Below are positions 1-13,100 of a DNA stretch of 64,000 nucleotides, piece by piece. Position numbers and translations under genes: made by a program. Origin of the DNA: Antitrichia curtipendula (lineage: Eukaryota > Streptophyta > Bryopsida > Hypnales > Leucodontaceae); assembly GCA_951230915.1 (NCBI GenBank), contig OX579637.1, positions 7,812,001 through 7,876,000 on the forward strand, written 5' to 3'. Numbering within the stretch: position 1 is the stretch's first letter; every line of letters starts with the position of its first letter. The notes beneath the pieces were generated by a model. It did no database searches and was not told where the DNA came from. It worked only from the letters and a program-made list of their open reading frames with translations.

Positions 1-589
1 AGCTCAAGAGAGCAACCATATTCTGGTTCCTAGTGGGCCTCTTTATCTTCAACTCCAAGTACGACTTCCCTTTTTTTTTATTAGATATATATAATTTATT
101 TTTCCTAACGTATCAATTGTTCTACAAGTACTTTATGTTGACTTCTCTTTTTTTTTAATTATTTTTAATTTGTTTTGAACAGGATCCCTCTGTGGTCCTT
201 GTCATCATGCAGCCATTCAATCTTTTTTTTAATAAGCAGCCAAGCCGCCGCCCAAGCTCTGTGTTTTTAACCTTGTGGTGAGCTTTTCACCTAAACCGCA
301 GTAACTTCTTAGACTGTACCTACAAGGAAAAAGAACAGAGTGGCTGACGTGGCAATCTCATGTTTCTGAAGACGTTTATTTAAAACATTGGGACGTTCTC
401 TCAAACGTCAACAGGAATGTACATGTCTGTGCTGACGTCTCCTCATTTTTGAACTTCCTGGGGCACGTTCCATAAAACGTCCCTCTGAATTTGCCCTACT
501 GCAACTGCAAATCACAGAACGCAGTAACGTCTGAGAAAACAAGACGCATTTTTTTCTAACGGCAGCAAAAACACAGCTTTCTTATAGTG
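1..589. mobile_element. CACTA-like DNA element, right end only
   Basis: The segment stops at 589 in the terminus TTATAGTG, whose reverse complement CACTATAAGAAA resembles CACTA-superfamily ends. The 230 bp inside that end are rich in short ACGTC/GACGT motifs on both strands, as in CACTA subterminal regions. Directly right of it the sequence becomes homologous to the interior of the E elements, so it probably inserted into E4. The left end lies outside the window, so the 3-bp target duplication cannot be checked. No coding region was recognised in 1-589. Class is inferred from terminus and subterminal motifs only. Confidence 0.5.
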
Positions 590-3099
590 GTAGGTCGTTA
601 CTAAATTGGCTGATCATGTCTTCAAGAGGAAGTATAGCCCGATCAACCCCTATCTGTTCCACCTATACCACTACGGAGACGTTTTGACGTAGGATGAGGT
701 GTTAGTCTATAACACCGGATGCGAGCTACTCAAATACGGACTCTCGAACAAACTGGAGCAAGACGATCCGATTTCCAATGGAGAGGAGGATCCGGAGGAA
801 GAATCACTTGAGCGTAAGAAGCCCAAGCTGAAATCCACGGACCCAGCTTCACGAGGGAAGCAGCTCAAGACGGATCCGGGTGAATTCAACCCAGTTCTGG
901 AAGAAGGGAACCCGATGCTTAGGGAATTCTTTGACATTGGGTTTGATTGGATGCATCAAGCTCAGACGTTGCACCAGAAAGCCGTCAAATTCATGGAGGA
1001 AATTGCAATCGAGCTGAAGGTGCTGCCTGGAAAAATCCTGGAGGAGATCAAGCGGAGATCAAATCCAGAAGTCATCTGGCAAAAAGATGAGCAAATCCAG
1101 ACTTTGAAGAAAAGCTGGAAAGAGGTGCAAAGTCGGATGAATTGGACGCAAGGAGAATGCAAGGTAGCGCAGAGGAATGAGAAGGATGCCTTGCAATTGG
1201 TCCGGAACCTGAAGGCCTTGATCGATCAGCTAGCGGACATGGTGAACAAGGCAAGATTTTATGACGCGCAGCTGGTAGCGGATGGTCACATAACCGGATC
1301 AAAGGTCATCATGATCCTGATGGATTTTCAGGCGCAAATGGAGAAGGTGCTCAAGGAAATACAGACCTTGGTGATACGAGTCGATCCGGATAGGACAATG
1401 GACTTCTCGACCTTTTCGGAACCCGACCTCACCACCAATTCGTATCTCCAGACTTTGGTCAAGCTAGTGGTGGAGATTCCGGTCCTGTCACAACCAGGAG
1501 GATTGGTATTTCTCCTGAAACCACATGTACCGCGGAAGTGGTTAACACAGAGGGTTTACTCTCCGGTGTAGAATCCAGGGGAAGGGCAAAGTATTCCGAC
1601 GCAGGGAGGAACTTTTACGCAGACCCAAACCCAGTCACTTGAGGGAGGGGATCAAATCAAGAGTAACCTACTTGATTGGATGGGTGCTATGGCAAATTCG
1701 GCCAAGACCTATCTGAAAGATTTTGAGCATATGCAGGAGGAGACTCTACTGAAGCCTCCATCACCGAAACCAGTCAAGGATCCGGTAGATCTGGATTCAC
1801 CAGTGAGGCACATGGAAATCCTTGAGCCGGAGAAGGACAAGTTCCAATCTGGATCCACCTCAGAGACGGAAGAAGACAAGGACTCTCCACCGAAGAAAAG
1901 GAAGATCCAGACTCGCGCTGCCAGAAAGCTGACACCTCCACCGAAGACCAAGACGAGGACATCCATAGCGCAAATCGAGAGCAACTCAAAGAAGACAAAG
2001 AAAGTAGTCTTTAGGTAGTTAGGATTTTTTATTTCTGTTTTCCAAAACGGATTTTTCGTATGTAGGCCTGTTTCTGAATTTTTAGGGGTAATTGGCATTG
2101 GCGTTCCAGATATCTCGGATGCATCAATGGTTGGTTACCTAGATTTTGAGTGCCCTTTTTGCCTTTTTGTTTTAATTTTTAATGATTGGGCAAGTATGTT
2201 GCCCATTCATTCCATCTTTGTGTGCTTTCATGTTAGCATTTCAATTTTTTACTTTAATCCAAGCCACCAAGTGGACTTTTGTAGGCTCTAATTGTTGTAT
2301 GGAGGGCTTGGGTTGTGTGTTTGTGTGTTTGTGAGGTGTGAGGAGGAACCGGGAAGGGGGAATCCGGATTTGTACTGTTTGGATTTCAGAGTGTGAGGGA
2401 GGATTTGTGACGGAGTTAGTTCTGATCTGGAGGACTTGTGCATTAGAGTCTTTAAAATACTAGAACGGTAATCCGATTGGAGTGGTGCGGGTGAGGTTCC
2501 GAGACTAAGAGTGGTCCCGTGCGGAGTTAAGCGGCCGCAAGGGGGAAAAAACCCACTTACCGGAAGATCTGCCAATTGTAGAGATAGTCGAGATCCTAAT
2601 AGATTTCCCCCTCTACTGAATCCGGATAGTGTGTATTTGTCGTTGTAGAGGAGGGGAGTGACCGGATTCTGCGTAACCTACTTCCCGGTTAGGCCATCCG
2701 GAAAGTCGTGAGGAGACGGAAACCCGCTTCTTCGCAACATCGAGATTTGTAGGTTGTTTTGGGTATTTTTGATAAGTTGGATAATGTGCAATTTATAAGT
2801 GGTGGAGTTCCTGCCCCTTTAAAAAATAAAAGCGGACCCCCTGAAGGTAAAACAAGAGCATAACAAACCACAAGAGTTGTAAGACCGGATTCCGGAAGTA
2901 GACAAATCTGAATCAAGTCCGGAAAGTAGTTAGTTCCGAGAAGTGGGGAAAGAGATTTTGTGTTCCACTTGGGTGTTTTGAGATAAACTGGATAATCTAA
3001 ACTCATAGCAACATAGTAGAGTCTCTTGGGACGATATTCCATGTCATCTAACTACAATTGTGTGTTAAAGGTGTTTACACCTAGATTACACGAACGACT
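590..3099 (+). mobile_element. E-family element copy E4 (5' end missing)
   Basis: From about 597 the sequence matches the interior of E3 (38,064-42,027) in order: a coding part to 2018, then a long noncoding 3' part that includes the shared block around 2815-2870 (polypyrimidine, GCGGACCCCCTGA-like, then AAAACAAG). The 3' end near 3099 (CGAACGAC) matches E3's last bases (CGTGCGACA), preceded in both by a TTACAC-containing stretch. The 5' end is lost or displaced by the CACTA-like element. Immediately after the 3' end the sequence becomes a DUF7869-type gene, so E4 probably inserted into that gene. Target duplication cannot be tested here. Confidence 0.6.
597..2018 (+). pseudogene. E-element coiled-coil protein, decayed copy in E4
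   Basis: One frame runs from about 597 to 2018, interrupted by TAG near 690 and TAG at 1569-1571. Its start aligns with the middle of the E3 protein (a LFHLYHY-like stretch, then LLKYGLSNK). It continues with an acidic/basic linker, a predicted coiled coil (roughly 940-1370; EEIKRR, KDEQIQTLKK), and a Lys/Pro-rich acidic-basic tail ending in a poly-basic segment. Both stops could be Gln codons hit by C-to-T. The N-terminal globular part is missing, displaced by the CACTA-like insertion. Function unknown. The arrangement resembles plant transposon proteins of uncertain role, and I see no polymerase, integrase or transposase motif. Confidence 0.6.
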
Positions 3100-4713
3100 G
3101 ATATTATGCATCATTCATGACAAGATTGATACAACCAAAACGGCTCTCCCAAAAATGAGGGTGATAATAAAGGCTATCCAAAGTTTGGATCAGCTTTCCA
3201 CGAGCATCACTAGAATGGTAGCTCATGGTCATGGTGACAGTGCATTCACCCATTATGCTCCATCTTGCTGGCCTAGAGATTCAAATTTCATAATCTCGTC
3301 TTTGGCAAGATTATATCGCCAATTGGAAGGTCTACCAATTTGAGAGACAAGTGACCTTTTTCCCTACTTGCCGACTAATCCAATGTTTGAGGCACTACTT
3401 AGAGAAAGTCTAGGTGTATGGATGGCTTAATCTTGACAAAACCAAGAGCTTGGCTTGGATTTGTTCCCCTTCCTAATAAATTGTATCTTTAGCTTGACAA
3501 CTTTGCAAAGAATAATAAAAACCAGTCTCTTATGGTGTTTTTGTCCTTATTCATTGCTTGAGGTGTCTTCAAGGAAATCCAGGTTGGATTTCTACTAGTT
3601 GGACACACTCACAAGGACATTGATGTATATTTTAGCCACTTGTCAAAAGCCTTAAAGAGCAAGAACTTTGTGATTGCTAATTTCATGAAAGCCTTTATGC
3701 AATCCCAAGAACTATCATTTATGCCAGAGTTTATACAAGAGGTGACAAGTTTCAAGTCGTTTGTAAAGGGTTACATTAATAGTGTTAGTGCTAGATTAAT
3801 TGGATTAGGGGAGATGCATCTTTTCAAATTCTTCATTGACAGCTTTAGGGTCTCCTTCATGAAGTATAAGAAGTCAACAATTGGTTTACAATGGCTACCA
3901 TTTGATAAACCTTCTTAGTGCCTCTAGAAGAAAGACTACAATGGTCGGCCAAGGCTCCCTCCACGTTGTCCAAAGCCTGTTCTATTTAAGCCCATGTGGG
4001 GTAGCAAAGTTCCTAAAGCTATGGGAAATCAAGAAAAGGTTCTTGAAATGGCACGGAAAGCTATCCTAAATAAGGGTTTCATGATGCTAGAATTAGAAAA
4101 GTACATTCAATATTGGCAAAACGGAATGTCAAAATTTGCAATAGCATTTGGTCCATACGTGGATTATTGGAATCATATGTTGGGTGAGCTGTAGAAACAG
4201 CTTTCCAATTGTTCTTTGGAATTGGTGGAAGGCTTCTGGCCACAACATGATTGGAGGGTGATTTGTGATGAAGGGCCTTGCCTAGGGTCAGAGGTGAATC
4301 TAGTAGACGTCATTCCGGAGAAAGAGGACTTGAAACCTTATTGTGGCCCCGCAAATGAAGCACTATGGGAATGCTTCAATCCTTAGCTTGATACACGTCC
4401 AAGTTCATGGATTCTTTTGAGGCCTGAAGACCCCAAAGTTTGTATTGTTTAGCAAAGAAGAGCATTGTCCACCGTTTGTAGATTGGAAGGAGATGTGAAT
4501 AATGGGAAGTTCTTGCTTCAATATTGGTGGTTAGATAACTCTGAAAGGACCTTGGGACTAAAGTATCAAAATTGTTGGTATGGGAAATGGGTTGTTGAAT
4601 CCACTCCTACTTGGGTGGATGCAACTTGTGTAGTATATTTGAATTGGTCCAAGATGGTAGATCCCAAGTCACAAATGATTTTCCAAAGAAGAGCAAGGAG
4701 GCTACCTTGGTAA
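3100..4713 (+). pseudogene. DUF7869-type gene remnant
   Basis: Translated pieces in several frames follow the conserved order of DUF7869 proteins, a eukaryotic family often found near transposons. First comes DKIDTTKTALP, then HGHG, WPRDSNF and LEGLP (3110-3343). Next are DN..KNKNQ-like and VGHTHKDID (about 3495-3630), the family hallmark. A conserved helical C-terminal region follows (3640-3918), then a Trp-rich C-terminal region (4465-4713). At least one stop lies between the KNQ and GHTH blocks, and frame changes follow, so it is broken. The 5' half is absent, cut where E4 ends. The family's function is not established. Family call is from motifs recalled, not searched. Confidence 0.6.
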
Positions 4714-4813
4714 ATTTAAATAGGGCAAATGAAGTGGATCTATAAGTGGATCTAACAAAGAAATTTAAATTTACCATAAAAAATTCCCTGATGGGACGCC
4801 CTATTTAAATTTG

Positions 4814-5451
4814 CATGTAGAATATGCATCAACTGCCGTTAATATACATCTACTTGAAATTTAAGATTTTATAGAGGGAATGAATGATGTAAGATGTTGA
4901 AGTTCATCAATGCTTTTACTGAGCTACAATGTGAGACTCATACCCAAAATCATCCATTCCAAAAAAATGCACAATAACAATTAAACGTTCATTGTTATAC
5001 ATTGTGAGAGATATGGTACCCTATGAGGTGAATGACAACACAAGAGCCTTGCTCAATCTTAGGAAGGACGTCAACTTTGTATTAAGAAGTGAATCCAATC
5101 TCTTAGAATTGATAATACAAGAGGAGGTCAACCTTGGAGATTCCTTGTATTATCAATTCTAAGAGATTGGATTCACTTCTTAATATAAAGTTGACGTCCT
5201 TCCTAAGATTGAGCAAGGCTCTTGTGTTGTCATTCACCTCATAGAATACCATATCTCTCACAATGTATAACAATGAACGTTTAACTATTATTGTGCATTT
5301 TTTTGGAATGGATGATTTTGGGTATGAGTCTCACATTGTAGCACAGTAAAAGCATCGATGAACTTCAACATCTTACATCATTCATTCCCTCTATAAAATC
5401 TTAAATTCCAAGTAGATGTGTATTAATGGCAGTTGATGCATATTCTACATG
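4814..5451. repeat. Large inverted repeat, two 308-bp arms
   Basis: Left arm 4814-5121 and right arm 5144-5451 are reverse complements with a 22-bp spacer. Equal arm lengths and only scattered mismatches (for example GCCGTTAATATAC against GCCATTAATACAC) indicate a recent inverted duplication without indels. A transcript would form a hairpin stem of about 300 bp. No ORF of note lies inside. I cannot tell whether it is a foldback transposon or an inverted-duplicated fragment of the neighbouring decayed gene. Confidence 0.85.
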
Positions 5452-5522
5452 TTGATCAAGAGATCTCCTGATGCAATTTGGTAAGCTTCTACAAAGCTAT
5501 GGATTCATTAATAATAGTTTAC

Positions 5523-5620
5523 AAATAATGACTTTTAAGGAGATTTTTAGTAAAAATTTATTACAAATATATGAGTTCCTAGTAAAATTTTCCTAAAAAT
5601 CTCCTTAAAGGTCATTACTT
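5523..5620. repeat. Short AT-rich foldback (hairpin MITE-like)
   Basis: AATAATGACTTTTAAGGAG at the left folds onto CTCCTTAAAGGTCATTACTT at the right, extending through TTTTTAG/CTAAAAA and closing on a loop of about 40 bases. Length and AT-richness fit a small MITE or a small-RNA hairpin. No target duplication was identified. Confidence 0.5.
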
Positions 5621-7176
5621 ATAATCTTATGTTCAGGGTTATACTTTAAAACTCACTTAAAACACCCCTTTTTTTGTAGTGAGATATTTAAGTTTAAAAC
5701 TTTTTTTACGTGTAATAGTTTATCAAAAAAATGGTTTACTACATCTTGTATTTCAATACTTTGAGCTTTTTCTTCCTTAAAACTTAATTTTGACATTCAA
5801 AATGATTTCTTTTGCTTTTGACCAAAGCTAACAAAATGAAGTTTATAAACTTGGGTTTCTTTATTACCTGAAAATTTTGAAAAATTGAAGTTGGAGTTTT
5901 ATGCATTTCACTGAAGTTGGAAGTTAAAGATCTATAACCACATTTCAAAATATAGTGACATGGAAATTTTCTTTACTTGACAATGTTCTACATTGTAATC
6001 TACTTCTATTATAAAAATTTCAAATTTTTTGAGCATGATTTGTATTTGATAAGAATTTTCTTCTTTTTCTGAAAATTTTATGACATTGTTCACTACATAT
6101 GTGATTTCATCTCTAGAAAAATGAAACAAAAAAAATACACTCATAAGTAATAAAGAAATGGGGGATAAAAATAAAAGACTACACAATCATAAACTCTATT
6201 TTTTTGTAGGGATTAATCTTTTTAAGGATGGATTGGTTACTATAGAAATCATTCTTTTTGGAATAGTGTATCATCTACTTCAAAAAACCCCAAAGCACAA
6301 AAGAACTCTTTTCGTGCAAAATTTTAAAGATGAACATCTACACATTTATCTTAAAACCATGTTTACAAGGTTGAATTGTCAACGTCTTAACCCTTGTATA
6401 GTTTGGAACACTCTAGAACGGAACATGCTTACAAGGTTAAATTGTCAATATAAACATTTCATTATCTTTTGTAAGGCCACATCACAAATTTTGTTTTCCC
6501 ACCAAATTAGAAAATTAAGAGTGTAAGTAGAATCTGAATTTTTTTTACTCAAAGAATATGTTTTGAATTTTCGAATGCAACAAGCTAGAAGGCTCCTAAA
6601 ACGGGTCACAATTCACAAATTGAGTAGGAAACAACACATTTGGAATAGTGAAGCAACAAGGAGTGGTGCATGAATAGAGAAACCTCTGAATAGACAAATT
6701 TATAATCTACTGAATTTCTGATTAGGAGATTAACGCAGCTTTAGCTTGGTATTAGACAACATATAAGAGTTTGTTTTAGGCACTTGACAGTTTAGGTTGC
6801 CACTACCTTAATACAACCCACAAAATCGAAAGGATCAAAGGTACAAGATCGATGCGAACAGAAAAGACACTATTTCCGACCAATAGCCACACTTGTAAAT
6901 AAAACAATCAGTGAATTTGGCATTAAAGTAGGTCATAAGACAAATCATAACCAAGTGGAGGCTAATGTGTAAATTCAATATTGATGAAACTAGGCTCTCC
7001 TGGACCGAGTCTTCCTGTCAATGCACAGATCAGGGAGTTTTAAATCCGAAAATCACCAGCAAACATTTCGGAAACAATGTGCTGCTGTCGTCACCTTAAA
7101 TTGTCTGTGCTTGTCGATTGCTGCCTGAGTCTACTTTCCTGAGTAAGGAAATGAGATAGACAGTGGGCACCACTCT
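5621..7176. other. AT-rich intergenic sequence and HAC 3' flank
   Basis: No supported coding sequence. Around 6300-6470 there is a short imperfect direct repeat (TGTTTACAAGGTTGAATTGTCAA and TGCTTACAAGGTTAAATTGTCAA). The stretch just below 7176 is presumably the 3' untranslated region of the minus-strand acetyltransferase gene; I see no unambiguous polyadenylation signal. Confidence 0.4.
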
Positions 7177-10100
7177 CTAGCTATTGCTCCCTGCAGCCTC
7201 CGCTGCTCTCTGCCGCATCATTTCTTTCACGGCAACCCTGCGTCGCGACTCCATTTGCTGGTTTAGACGTCGCAAGTGCTCCTTCAAGTCCCTGAAACCC
7301 TCCAAAAAGCGTCTGTGAGTAAACAAAACGACAACCACCATACTCCAAAAAAACTGCAGTTCAAGGTACCTGTTCCTTCATCGAGGTCACAGGCCGAATT
7401 TTACCAAATGCAGAATACTAAATACTAGTCATAAAATTTGACCAAGAGACTTCAGGAACAATAGTCTGTCTTGAAAATCTCTCAATCACATTATCCAAGT
7501 TGAACAAGGGCAGTGACGTACTTGCAACGGGGGACCCTGCACTCAGACTCCTTGCAAGCTCTTGCATGAAGCTGCAGCAGGTACCACATTCTTTTGCACA
7601 TATTACAACCCCCCGAGGCTCTAATTCTGCAGTTCATGCCGTGCCGAAATAGACCTTTCACACTCCGACATTTGGGATATTGGCAGGTGCCTAAACCACA
7701 CTGAGATGCATGTACAAGTAGCTCGAGCATTTTTCGCAACTGTAGTCAACCAGCCAAGCCACCAAAGACCAGACACATGTTATTGTAACTGTGGTTATTA
7801 TTTGCTACGTCAAGAACGTAAAGTCGGAGGACATAACAGCTCTAAATGTCACATGATATGCAGGGAATAACACTGCAGTACATATGAACGAACTGCAGCA
7901 TCTCAAGTCATGGAAAATATTTAAAGAGTACTGCCTTACTAATAAAAATAAAGAAATAAACCGTCAACCACAGCATCGATGCAGTGCTCTAACACCTCCA
8001 ATACTTGACCTAGCTTTCAGTGACATTCATCTCCTCCTGAACAGGATATACGATGAAACGAGTATGCCTATTTCTTACACTTCGTAAGCTCAAAATCCAT
8101 TTAAAATCTTACATGTTCCTAACCCTCATTCGGAAAATCTTCGAAAGAGCTCAGAAGGAGTGCTCTTTTGAGAACCTCACATTCACTTAAAAAAGAAGTC
8201 AATACTAAGAATGAAAGGAACAGACAACCAACAAAAACAAAACATTAGGATACAGCATGCTGGTATGGACCTGAAGAACCCGCTGTTGCCGAGCTTCCTT
8301 ATTTTGGGCAGTTCGATCATGAAATGGAGCAAGGTTGTGTGGATGATTGGCTGTGTCTTTGCACTTGTTGCAAAGGTCAAAGTCGGCACAAGTTTCACAG
8401 CGCCAGCCATTCCCAGTCTCAATATCCAGGTGACAAACATTACAGCTCACCACAAATGCAGGAGCAGTTGGATTGTGCAGATGATACAGCACCATCATGG
8501 AGGAATGCTTTGCGCGTCGCAAAGTGTCATATTGATAGTGATTTCCTTGGCACAGACTCAGAAACGCTTGTCGAGTGTCAAAAAACTCGCTTTCCATGCT
8601 CTCATCCTTATCTTTAGTGTCGCTTGGAACGTCATTCACTTCAACCTGATCGCACAACCACCCCTGAATGGTTTCAGAAAACTCAAAGCACGATGTCACA
8701 GAAGTCAAACTGATGATGATCCTAGACAGAAGAGAAACGTCGACCTGTCTACTGAAATTAATTCCAAAGAATTTCTCAATGATGTCCTGGTAAGCATCGC
8801 CAAGTCCTTAAAATATGAGTGTATGCAGGCAGGAGACATCAATTACTGTTTGGCTATAGAAAAAGGCTTACAGGCTGAAGAGAATGCAGTTCTTTGAAAT
8901 TAATAGGATGTCTGTCCCTTTCATCGAGCTTCTGTTCTGCATCATAACATCTGGAGTTTGCAAATACAAAATGATGTTAGAAAGATCCAGGGTTCCTACA
9001 TTGAATAGAGGTGACAACATGCATGATGCAGATCCGGCAAGTCCATACAAATAATTTTAAATTTGCAAGACAGATAATGATAAATTCCCAGCAAATTTTT
9101 ATGATTTTGAAAGTTCGAAAAGGAGCGAAATTAAAAGTAGCAACATGGATACAAACTCACTTTTCACACAGCTGAAAGTTTTTACATTGCTTGCAAACCC
9201 AGCGATGACCACTAACGATAAATACGCGGCAATGAGTGCAAGCGTGATGCATATGCACCATAATGAAATCTTCCTTCATAGGGAAGATTGATTCTCCCAA
9301 CTGCACTCGATATTAAAATTGCACGTCAGAGACTGAAACCTGATAGAACTTGAGACACACTAGAGATATTTTTTCTTCTGGCAAACAAAGCCTAATTAGT
9401 AAGCAGATGGCACCCGCTTCTGGGAGCCAAAAGAAAACAAGTTGGTCAAGGTAAACATCAATCAAATCACACCTTCTGCATAAGTTGGGTATCTTTGCTA
9501 GCATTGCTAGCCAACTCGAATTGGGCAAGTCCTTTAGAAAAACGTTTTGTTGGCTGCTTTTTGGTTTTTCCTTTCTTCAGGGCATTCTTGCGAACGTCCT
9601 CTTCCTCCTGCTGCAATTGCACTATCATGTCCTCAGCTGCGCCAGGCCAGTAGTCACCATCAAAATAAGGCAGGCGAGCTGCTGTCACCTGAAAGACCAT
9701 GAAACATCAATATTCATCAACTTGATCACTACTTCAAGGAATAACGTGCCCTGCATACCCAGTCAACGCACTCAAACGAATTCTGTGAAATCATCAAAGA
9801 CACTTGCGTCCAGCTAACGAAGAATTCTTACAGTTCACAAACCGTCGAGACGGTCAATACACTATGAACATATTCAGAATCTAGTTCTTGTCAGCATATA
9901 TTATGCTACATACAAGAGAGTTTCAGTTGCTAATGGTAAGATGGCAGGTGAAGGTGAAACACCTTTGCTTTGCACTCCCCAGACGAAGCAAAAAAGTGGT
10001 CATACAAATTGGTGATCTCAACAACAATCCCATCATTGCTTGCCTTCCGCAGCATCGTCAAGTACCAATCTCGAAGCTTGTCAGATTTTGGTGTTTTTTG

Positions 10101-13100
10101 GATTTCCGGGTGACAGTACAAAATATAATCCTCTCCTTTCAAAGGTGGGCAGGCCCAAATGTAACAACTACTGAAACCCCTCTTCCGACAATAGTCTAAA
10201 TAACCAATCTGCAAGAAACCATTTGCCATTAAATTAAACTTGTCAGCATCTGTGGATATGTATAAATGCAGAAGCAAAATACCAAACATCGAAAACAGAT
10301 ATTAAAATTTTCACCCCATATCGGAACCATCGCCTACTTACGGTGGGACTCACACCTTATAATGAAGACTGAGAGATATGAAACTATTACCACTTGAGCC
10401 TGAGCTCAGCATGAAACAAAATGCCTGCAAGGACTTCCACAGCTTATAGGCACTCGTACATCCAGTTAGAAGAAACCAGTACTTTCTCGCATACGTTGAC
10501 ACGATATTCGCAACTGCTGAAAAAATAATCGGCGACCAGGAAGACTTCTCACCAAAATTTCATGGTAAACAAAAGTTCGTAATGCCTCCCCATTGGCAGT
10601 CCTGACATCCGGGCGAAAGTACTTGACAGAATCCAGATAGGACAGGTACACCCTCCGTTGATTTGGAAGAGAGCTTTCGACCCCAAACTCTTGCACATAC
10701 ATACCGAAGAGGCAAACTTCTACACCTTCTATTTTTTGAAAGAGCAATACCACCTGGAACACAAAATCAACAGTTGCTTTGGTAGAAGAAAAATTCTATA
10801 AAAATTACAAGGGCAGTCTAAATCATGTTCGTAAGTTGCGGAAGAAAATGAAAAATATATTGCGCTTGCTAAGTAAATAGATAAAACACACCTTTGACCT
10901 ATATGGATACTCAGTTGGATAATCCTCTTCCTGAAAAATCTCTAGGAACCGCTGCTTGACCTCCAGCTTTTTGTCCACAGATGATACGACTCTCACCACC
11001 AAAGCCTCGGCACCAGGAACCTAATTCATAGTGTCATGAAGCTTGTCAGCATTAAAGCGTACAAAAACGGGGTATTAACGCTTTAAGGACGATGGATTCA
11101 TGGTTTTGAGATGACCATTTTGATCGATCATATTGCGGAAAGTACAATTTAAATGCGGAAAATTTCAAACAATGAGATTGAGTGAAGAATATTGCATGTG
11201 TAAGTTCAAATAATTTTATGAACAAATAAAAAGCCGGTTTTAAAACTCTCCAAAACTGCTAAAAAAATATGAGACCAAATATGAACTTCCTCATCCAGAA
11301 AGAGTTAAAGGAGAGCCTGTATTTCCAAATTCCGTAACGCCAACAGCGAAGGATATGAGAATTGAAGTACCATAATTTCAAAGAGCTGATATAAAAATAA
11401 GTACTCCCTCCGTCTCGAAATGATTGTCCACAATTTTGTTGAGATTTTTCGATGGCAATTTCATTGATCATATTGTGAAAAACATAATTAAAAAAAAATT
11501 CAAATTTTATGTCACTAGAATCAATGAAGAACATTGCATGTGTTCATTGCAACCTAAATAAAATTAGCCACAAGAAAGTCTCCATATGACCTACTCATGA
11601 CATTAGAAAAACATGACATTCAAGTGGACAATCATTTAGGGACGGAGGGAGTATAAAAAGAAAAGCACATGCATGTACCTCATCGAAACTCTTCGCTTGA
11701 GCCTTCGCCCGCTCAGCACGCTCCTGCTTAAGTTTACTGGTCAATCGTTGCTCTAGGTGGTCGCTTAGGAAAGTTTTAGGTAAATCCTTAGCGCCTAAAA
11801 CCGCAGAAGAAGGCAGCGATTTACGCTCACCACTTTCCATTTCTATGCAACAACATTCTGGGCAAATATATTCACTATCTCCTTCATTTCGACGACCGTT
11901 AAACAGAGCGCAAACTTGATGTTGCCACAAGTTGCACTTATCGCATTGTACCCACTGCAACAAGCAACATTACCAGAATTTAGCACAACACAGGATAATG
12001 TACGAGCATTATAGATGAGAAACATATTCATTAGCTCCCAAAATTCTATAACATCAGCTATCCGATAACGGAACACTACCATTTGGAACAACAGAACCCA
12101 AGAATTGAATAAGCATACCGCCTCCTCTGTTTCTTCGTCATTTTTCTTCCTCTCCAATTTCGACTTTGGATAAATCATACCCTCCATTTCCACATTCTCT
12201 GATCGCACCTCATTGTAACAAGGTACACAAAAATAGTGTCTAGTGTCTCCTGAACCTGTTGTGTAATATGAAGCATTCCGTTTAATGCGGGCCCCACAGG
12301 CAGTGCAATAGATTGGAGGAGGCTCAAACGTTAATTTCTCCACAGCACATAAACGACATGCGTTCTCGCTCATTTGATGTTCCATAGCCTGATTCTTTTC
12401 AGCCTTGGCCTTGCTCTGATTAAAACCAAAAGTAGCAATTTAGTATTTTCCATATAGAGTGAGATAGTCCAAATCGATTCAAAAAATCACCACAAGCACG
12501 TTCCTGTGCCGCATGCAGTGTATGAAAAATTAACGATCCATCTGACATTTAGGAAAACGAACTTGGAAATGGTTCAAATGGTCAGATTTGAACCTGGCCA
12601 ACCCATTGGCGCAAGCCTGTTATATGTTCTTGTATTTGTTCGGGTGTGAAGAGTTCTGTCAACGATGTGCCACAATTCTTTGGTTTCCCAGTCTTCGTTG
12701 AAGTAGCTGTAGGAGCATTGGCTGCTGTAGTGGTACCAATGTTACCAGGATCACCCTTGACAGTGGTGATAGCAGGCGCAGCGACACAACCACTGTGAGC
12801 CTCAACCTTAACTGTCGCATTCAGCACTTGCTGTCGAGATTCCGTTCCCTTCACCTGGACTGAAGGTTCACATCTTGCAGTAATATGAACTCTATGCATG
12901 GATACACCTGCAGGGACCGACTGCTCACCCTTCACAAACGAAGGTCCCGAGCTAGACACATTCTCCGACTTCACTGCAACTTGCTCGGACTTTAAAATCA
13001 CCGTTTGAGAGCGTGTAGCTAGTTGAGAGGGAGTTGCCGTTGACTTACTGGATCCAGAGGGATATGCAGAAGATAACGGTAAATTACTGCCACCGGGAGG

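Noticed and set aside
5932..6526. Two overlapping ORFs (84 and 122 codons)
   Set aside because: AT-rich random-looking translations without motif, splice context or homologous neighbour.
8211..8897. 228-codon plus-strand ORF
   Set aside because: It overlaps HAC exons 15 and 16 in antisense; the minus strand carries the conserved ZZ finger and acetyltransferase C-terminal sequence.
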